A program made the position numbers and the translations under genes. From positions 1-33,817 of the forward strand of contig JAFSOZ010000001.1 of NCBI GenBank assembly GCA_017443175.1: DNA of 33,817 nucleotides, given 5' to 3'. Shown here piece by piece: positions 30,388-33,817 of the stretch. Each line of letters begins with the position of its first letter. Position 1 is the first letter of the stretch. The notes below the pieces were generated by a model. That model searched no databases. It saw only the letters and a program-made list of their open reading frames with translations, and had not been told where the DNA came from. Source of the DNA: Bacteroidales bacterium (GTDB lineage: Bacteria; Bacteroidota; Bacteroidia; Bacteroidales; WCHB1-69).

Positions 30388-31008
30388 ATGTGGAAATTCA
30401 TGAAACATTATGCATTGGAAATCTACACCGTGATTGCCATGCTGTTGATTGTGTTGGTGGCGATTTGTATGCCGGAACTAACTGTTATCCAGAAGTTTGT
30501 CATCATACTGTCATTCATTTACATCCTGCACGAGTGGGAAGAAGGTCATTACCCGGGGGGCTTCCTGGACCTTATCACGCAGATGCTGCAACGCGACATT
30601 GAAGACGAAACCAAACGAGGCAGCCGCTTGACAACGGGAGTGTTTCTGTTGACAATGACGGTGGTGCCGTTCTTTTTTGGTGACGCCATTCCGATGTTCG
30701 TGGTCGCGATGGCGACTTTCTCCCTCTTTGAAGGCTTTATCCACATCTTCGGAATCCGTATTTTCCGGCTGAAGAAGTTCTACACCCCTGGCATGGTGAC
30801 GGCAGAGATACAAGCTGTGATTGCCATTGCGCTCATCGTGTACTTAGCTGTCAATCATATATGTGCGTGGTATGACTATGTGTGCGGTCCCTTCATTTTC
30901 CTGGCCTGTTTTGCCTGTATGCAGCGGACATTGATGGCGATGGTCGGCGGGCTGCACTACAGCGACATGCCGAAACTGATCAAAGCACAGTTGAGGAAGA
31001 AGGAATAA
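30388..31008 (+). CDS. HXXEE-domain membrane protein
   Basis: A 206-residue polytopic membrane protein. The family motif HEWEEG (H48, E51, E52) lies after the second hydrophobic helix. Five or six TM segments are visible (IYTVIAMLLIVLVAICM, FVIILSFIYIL, GVFLLTMTVVPFFF, MFVVAMATFSLFEGFIHIF, AVIAIALIVYLAV, FIFLACFACM). Further conserved His/Glu residues occur in FEGFIHIFG. The HxxEE arrangement suggests metal binding within the membrane, but the reaction is unknown. It is divergent from the AraC gene; no clear -7 box was found in the 142 bp before it. Confidence 0.85.
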   Translation: MWKFMKHYALEIYTVIAMLLIVLVAICMPELTVIQKFVIILSFIYILHEWEEGHYPGGFLDLITQMLQRDIEDETKRGSRLTTGVFLLTMTVVPFFFGDAIPMFVVAMATFSLFEGFIHIFGIRIFRLKKFYTPGMVTAEIQAVIAIALIVYLAVNHICAWYDYVCGPFIFLACFACMQRTLMAMVGGLHYSDMPKLIKAQLRKKE

Positions 31009-31029
31009 AATTTGCTCGAACGAGCACAC

Positions 31030-31062
31030 AAAAAAATCCGCAACCCAAGCCTTCGTCCGAGT
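31030..31062 (-). repeat. terminator-like repeat, copy A (one arm lost)
   Basis: The plus strand reads seven A, then TCCGCAACCCAAGCC at 31037-31051, identical to copy C over 22 nt. The second arm (GTTGCGG in copy C) is replaced by GTGGACAT, so the hairpin is incomplete. It follows the truncated ATPase on the minus strand. Confidence 0.7.
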
Positions 31063-31069
31063 GGACATA

Positions 31070-31966
31070 CTACATCAGCGAATTACTATTTTCACGAAGC
31101 ATCCACAAACGGAAAACCGGGTCTGCAATAGTTACCTTACGGCCAGATTTCTCTATCAGTTCTTTTTTTATTAGTGTTTCCTGTATCCTGCTAATGTTTG
31201 ATTTAGACCCCAAGTTGTACTTCTTTAGAATTGCTGCCGATGTGAAATCATCAGTCTCACCCGCTGCAAGTGCCTTGAGGAAATTCATCTGGTAGGAGGA
31301 CAGCCCTTCCGTCTGCTGCAAAAAAAGCGTCGAATTCTGGTCAATCAGATCGTTCACGGCCTCGTCCATTGCCGCATCGCTGACCATTTCGTCGCTATAC
31401 AGCATCACTTCCCATGCCAGCTGCTGCACATACGAGGACTGAAATTCCACCGTTTCGCAAATCCTTGTAACCTGTTCATCACTGATAGACTGTCCGTTTG
31501 TTTCGAATTTGTCACGAATGAAGGGAATCCAATCGTCTAAAGCTATGGGTTGAAGGAAGCGAATATCCCCAAACTGATAGAACGGCATGCTTTTACTTTG
31601 AAACAATTTGGACAGCATGTGTTTCTTGCTTCCGTAAAGGCAATAGGACACTTCCTGTTGCAATTGCCACACGCTGCGAATCCGCTTCTGCACCTCTAAT
31701 GAGTCGGGGAGATTACCAATTTGCTGAAACTCATCAATGCACACGACAATGTGTTTTCCCATTTTGTGCGCTATCTTTTCTGGCAATTGTAATATTTCCT
31801 CTGGAGAATAATCCTCCGGGGCGATGCCCAACGACACCGACATCTCGTTGGCAGGATCTACGCTGAATGAAATTTTAGGAGTCAGCCGAATCAGAAATTC
31901 CTTGATATTGCGGAGCATAAGCTCCCCTTTTCCAGAGGTCTGAAAGTTCACAACTTTGTGGACCAC
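31070..31966 (-). pseudogene. 5'-truncated archaeal-type AAA ATPase (ATPase_2 family)
   Basis: The open frame is 298 codons, but protein-like sequence begins only around MLRNIKEFLIRLTPKISFSV (ATG 31918). Walker B is clear (HIVVCIDEFQQI), then the arginine/sensor region CLYGSKKHMLSKLF, PFYQFGDIRFLQPIALDDWIPFI, and a winged-helix C-terminus (SKSNISRIQETLIKKELIE). Full-length relatives carry about 70 more N-terminal residues including the Walker A loop (RRxGKT); these are missing, and an in-frame TAA lies just upstream. The first 16 codons from GTG 31966 are read from a palindrome and are unlikely to be real protein. Without Walker A it should not bind ATP normally. Confidence 0.75.
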
Positions 31967-31982
31967 AAAATTGTGAACTTTT
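31944..31982. repeat. 39-bp near-perfect palindrome at the truncated ATPase 5' end
   Basis: Outer arms AAAGTTCACAA (31944-31954) and TTGTGAACTTT (31972-31982) enclose inner arms TTTGTGG (31956-31962) and CCACAAA (31964-31970). Only one position pair between the arms is mismatched. It may be an operator, or the tip of a small mobile element that displaced the missing ATPase half. Confidence 0.85.
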
Positions 31983-32033
31983 GGTTTTTAATTATGAATT
32001 GAATTGATAATTAGTGATTTATATAGAGATATT

Positions 32034-32071
32034 AAAAAATCCGCAACCCGAGCCGTTGCCCAAAGTTGCAG
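32034..32071 (-). repeat. terminator-like repeat, copy B
   Basis: The plus strand has six A, then TCCGCAACCCGAGCC. The stem CCGCAAC/GTTGCAG (32041-32047 and 32065-32071) forms on the minus strand, ending in ATTTTTT. It lies just after the AraC remnant and serves as a minus-strand terminator. Confidence 0.75.
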
Positions 32072-32077
32072 AATTAT

Positions 32078-32182
32078 TTATTTTCCCTTCTGGTACTCAC
32101 TCGGCGACAATCCTGTGTGCTGCTTGAAATACTTACCGAGATTATAATAGACTATCGTTCCGATGAGTTTAGCGCAATCGGA
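32078..32182 (-). pseudogene. C-terminal remnant of an AraC-family regulator
   Basis: 34 codons in the same frame as the methyltransferase and directly after its TGA stop (32183-32185). They include YNLGKYFKQHTGLSPSEYQ, the final helix of the AraC DNA-binding domain, then KGK and TAA at 32078-32080. Nothing of the rest of the regulator is visible upstream. It is a leftover of recombination or of a lost regulator. Confidence 0.75.
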
Positions 32183-33046
32183 TCATTCCGCGGTATAATT
32201 CATAAAACCAGCAGAAAACACGAAGTCTTCTTTGCCAAAAGAGTCTTTCATGGCAACAATATTGTCCCTGAACCATTCAAAGTCTTCTTTCCATTGTATG
32301 TTGTCTGGTGCATCGAGATGCCGTTGCTCATAATAATGCAGAAAGGTTGGAATGGCCATATCAAAAAGGAGCATTTTGTTTTTCAAGGAAGTGCTCGCCA
32401 AACCGATCTTGTTGAGCTGGATGTTTTGGAAACCTGCATTTGTCAGATAGCTGTATATCTTCCGACCACAGTGCCGATCGCCCGTCCGCACGTCTTTCTC
32501 CAGCATCTTGAAGAGCTTTTCGAAGCGCCTTTCGGGGTCGGGCCAAGCATATTGGAGCCCGTCGTCAATGTCCCTGACAACGAGCGTCCCATTGGGGGCA
32601 AGCAGTGTTCTTAGCCGAGACAACGCGCCGACGGGATTCTGCATGTGAAGCACCACCATTGAGCAGTTTATGACATCGAAACCTCCAATGCTCTCTTCCT
32701 CCATGACGGGTCTTATCAAAGAGGCGAAGTCCTCCTTCTCTACATCAAGTATCAAAAATCGTCCTGACGTATGGGTCTTTTCGGCAATGTGTATTTGGCG
32801 TTCAACTTTGTCCACTCCAATAAGCTTGTAGGACGCAATGCCTTCCAACATTTTCTGCATCATGTTTCCAGTGCCGCAGCCCACATCCAAAATGGCAGGG
32901 CAGTTCTTTTTCTTGAAAACTTTATCGTAAACGTCACGATCGAAATGACCCAGGACGCTGTTCTGCACATCCAGCCGTTGGTCTTCCTCAACCCCTGTGA
33001 GTGTGGTGTATTGGCTAATCATTGTTTTGTCAGATTTCCCAGTCAT
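32183..33046 (-). CDS. class I SAM-dependent methyltransferase
   Basis: A 287-residue cytoplasmic protein. The SAM-binding glycine loop is ILDVGCGTGNMM (52-63), followed by LIGVDKVERQIHIAE (motif II acidic residue), FLILDVEKEDF, FDVINCSMVVLHMQNP (motif IV region) and LLAPNGTLVVRDIDDG (motif VI). A C-terminal extension (200-287) is rich in aromatic and charged residues. The substrate is unknown. Start 33046 is 23 nt below a -7 box; Met 9 (33022) is an alternative. It is followed in frame by an AraC tail and bounded on both sides by copies of the same terminator-like repeat. Confidence 0.88.
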   Translation of the reverse strand: MTGKSDKTMISQYTTLTGVEEDQRLDVQNSVLGHFDRDVYDKVFKKKNCPAILDVGCGTGNMMQKMLEGIASYKLIGVDKVERQIHIAEKTHTSGRFLILDVEKEDFASLIRPVMEEESIGGFDVINCSMVVLHMQNPVGALSRLRTLLAPNGTLVVRDIDDGLQYAWPDPERRFEKLFKMLEKDVRTGDRHCGRKIYSYLTNAGFQNIQLNKIGLASTSLKNKMLLFDMAIPTFLHYYEQRHLDAPDNIQWKEDFEWFRDNIVAMKDSFGKEDFVFSAGFMNYTAE

Positions 33047-33068
33047 AAGTCAATTTTTGATTTGCCTG

Positions 33069-33076
33069 CAAAACTA
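33069..33076 (-). promoter_or_regulatory. -7 element for the methyltransferase
   Basis: The minus strand carries TAGTTTTG (CAAAACTA on plus), 23 bp upstream of ATG 33046 and 1 bp from the T-run of repeat copy C. Confidence 0.55.
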
Positions 33077-33077
33077 C

Positions 33078-33115
33078 AAAAAAATCCGCAACCCAAGCCT
33101 GCGCCCGAGTTGCGG
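33078..33115 (-). terminator. terminator-like repeat, copy C
   Basis: On the minus strand the stem CCGCAAC/GTTGCGG (plus 33086-33092 and 33109-33115) is followed by ATTTTTTT. It is downstream of the HxlR gene and shares a 22-nt block with copy A. Confidence 0.8.
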
Positions 33116-33146
33116 GAATGTTTGCCTAACGCTGTTGAATCGAATT

Positions 33147-33497
33147 TCAGATGGAAGTCATTTCTGCAGCATGTGCTTTCGCCCAGTAAATGAGGCCTTG
33201 GAGATGCGGCATCAGGCTTTTGCCCGTCTCGGTAAGTGCGTACTCCACGCGAGGCGGCACCTCGGGATAGAGCTTCCTGCTGATCAGGTGCAGCTGCTCC
33301 AAACGTTTGAGCGTTTGCGACAGCATCTTTTGCGAACAATCGGCCATATCGCGACGAAGACTGTTGAACCGCATCGTTCCGTGCAGATTGAGGTGATATA
33401 AGACCAAAAGGGACCATTTGTCGCCGAATTTCTCGATTACATTGCGGATGGGACACTCCAAATAGTTGGGGTCGATAGGCTTGTTGATTTTTCTCAT
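33147..33497 (-). CDS. HxlR-family transcriptional regulator
   Basis: A 116-residue winged-helix regulator. CPIRNVIEKFGDKWSLLVLYHL (about 15-36) is the HxlR hallmark, including the N-terminal cysteine that senses oxidants or electrophiles in several relatives. The wing follows: RFNSLRRDMADCSQKMLSQTLKRLE and LYPEVPPRVEYALTETGKSL. Start 33497 (MRKINKPIDPNYLE) is chosen over 33512, which would begin inside the -7 box. It is divergent from an NAD(P)-binding protein, a frequent HxlR target arrangement, and ends at repeat copy C. Confidence 0.93.
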   Translation of the reverse strand: MRKINKPIDPNYLECPIRNVIEKFGDKWSLLVLYHLNLHGTMRFNSLRRDMADCSQKMLSQTLKRLEQLHLISRKLYPEVPPRVEYALTETGKSLMPHLQGLIYWAKAHAAEMTSI

Positions 33498-33501
33498 GCG
33501 G

Positions 33502-33509
33502 CAAAAGTA
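33502..33509 (-). promoter_or_regulatory. -7 element for the HxlR regulator
   Basis: The minus strand carries TACTTTTG (CAAAAGTA on plus), 5 bp upstream of the start codon. That implies a very short leader or a leaderless transcript. Confidence 0.55.
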
Positions 33510-33604
33510 CAAAAATTTCCGAAAGAAACTAAGTATTCAAAAAAAATTATTTTTTTTATAATTATAAACACCTGAAAACGAGCGATTCAAACTTTTATGA
33601 AACC

Positions 33605-33656
33605 AAGTTACTCTTTCGTGCCCTCTTGCGTAGGTTACCGAAAGTTACTATTTTTG
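33605..33656 (+). promoter_or_regulatory. promoter and direct repeat before the NAD(P)-binding gene
   Basis: The -7 box TATTTTTG lies at 33649-33656. AAGTTACT followed by CTTT or ATTT occurs at 33605-33612 and again at 33642-33649, 37 bp apart; the second copy touches the -7 box. It is a candidate HxlR operator. Confidence 0.45.
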
Positions 33657-33702
33657 CCGCCGAAAAAAATAAATCCTATTGTCAAACAAATCGATTGAAA
33701 AA

Positions 33703-33817
33703 ATGAAAAACGTAGTATTGATTGGAGCGACTGGCTTTGTGGGCAGCGCCATCCTGAACGAACTGATTGAGCGCGGTCACAAAGTGACGGCCATTGTGCG
33801 CAATTTGGAAAGCGCCA
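33703..33817 (+). CDS. NAD(P)-binding Rossmann-fold protein (5' part)
   Basis: The first 38 residues are visible before the window ends. MKNVVLIGATGFVGSAILNE has the GxxGxxG dinucleotide loop of the atypical short-chain dehydrogenase/NmrA-like group, followed by LIERGHKVTAIVRN, the second strand with a basic residue that often favours NADP. It is divergent from HxlR, which probably represses it. The full function cannot be judged from this fragment. Confidence 0.85.
   Translation, partial: MKNVVLIGATGFVGSAILNELIERGHKVTAIVRNLESA

Noticed and set aside
31944-31982. Insertion sequence end
   Set aside because: No transposase ORF and no second inverted copy were found within the window, so only a palindrome is reported.
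31030-33115. Integron attC sites
   Set aside because: The repeats form short hairpins with T-tracts and do not match the RYYYAAC/GTTRRRY core; no integrase is visible.

Overview
The window reads as a stretch of a Bacteroidales (Bacteroidota) chromosome. Three things point there. Most promoters look like the Bacteroidota -7 element TAnnTTTG, start codons mostly lack Shine-Dalgarno sequences, and several families are typical of the phylum (DUF6089, DUF4837, a CHU_C type B sorting domain, HXXEE and AAA_14/DUF4143 proteins). Strict-anaerobe redox proteins (rubrerythrin, ferredoxins, flavodoxins, a rubredoxin fusion) fit a gut or rumen lifestyle. I saw no tRNA, rRNA, CRISPR array or transposase gene.

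Region 1 (1-6.6 kb) is housekeeping. On the minus strand lie lipoate ligase, reverse rubrerythrin, the c-di-AMP synthase CdaA and a Ptb-like phosphate acyltransferase. A symmetric divergent promoter separates these from apt and ilvE on the plus strand, and infC-rpmI-rplT follows on the minus strand. Region 2 (6.7-12.75 kb, plus) is an envelope-assembly cluster: a DUF6089 barrel, uppS, bamA and three OmpH/Skp-like chaperones, closed by a strong bidirectional terminator.

Region 3 (12.77-19.6 kb) holds a small 2[4Fe-4S] ferredoxin, dprA, a DUF4837 lipoprotein, an ECF sigma factor followed by a membrane protein with an anti-sigma-like N-terminus and a periplasmic CHU_C domain, a metal/cobalamin-type binding lipoprotein, and mutA without an adjacent mutB.

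Region 4 (19.6-30.2 kb) is a continuous minus-strand run rich in redox and peroxide-stress genes: an EFR1 flavodoxin-ferredoxin, two glutathione peroxidases (one exported, one cytosolic), a Na/Pi transporter, an exported flavodoxin, an OhrR-type regulator whose promoter is bracketed by two matching operator-like repeats, a Tat-signal FMN reductase and a metallo-beta-lactamase-rubredoxin fusion. It ends with an AAA_14/DUF4143 ATPase preceded by three iteron-like boxes, and an AraC regulator.

Region 5 (30.3-33.8 kb) is accessory and partly decayed. It has an HXXEE membrane protein, an ATPase lacking its Walker A half next to a 39-bp palindrome, a methyltransferase followed in frame by an AraC C-terminal remnant, an HxlR regulator, and the start of a divergent NAD(P)-binding protein. 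Three copies of one terminator-like repeat in the same orientation follow successive minus-strand genes here, giving a cassette-like layout. All function calls are by eye; no database search was run.
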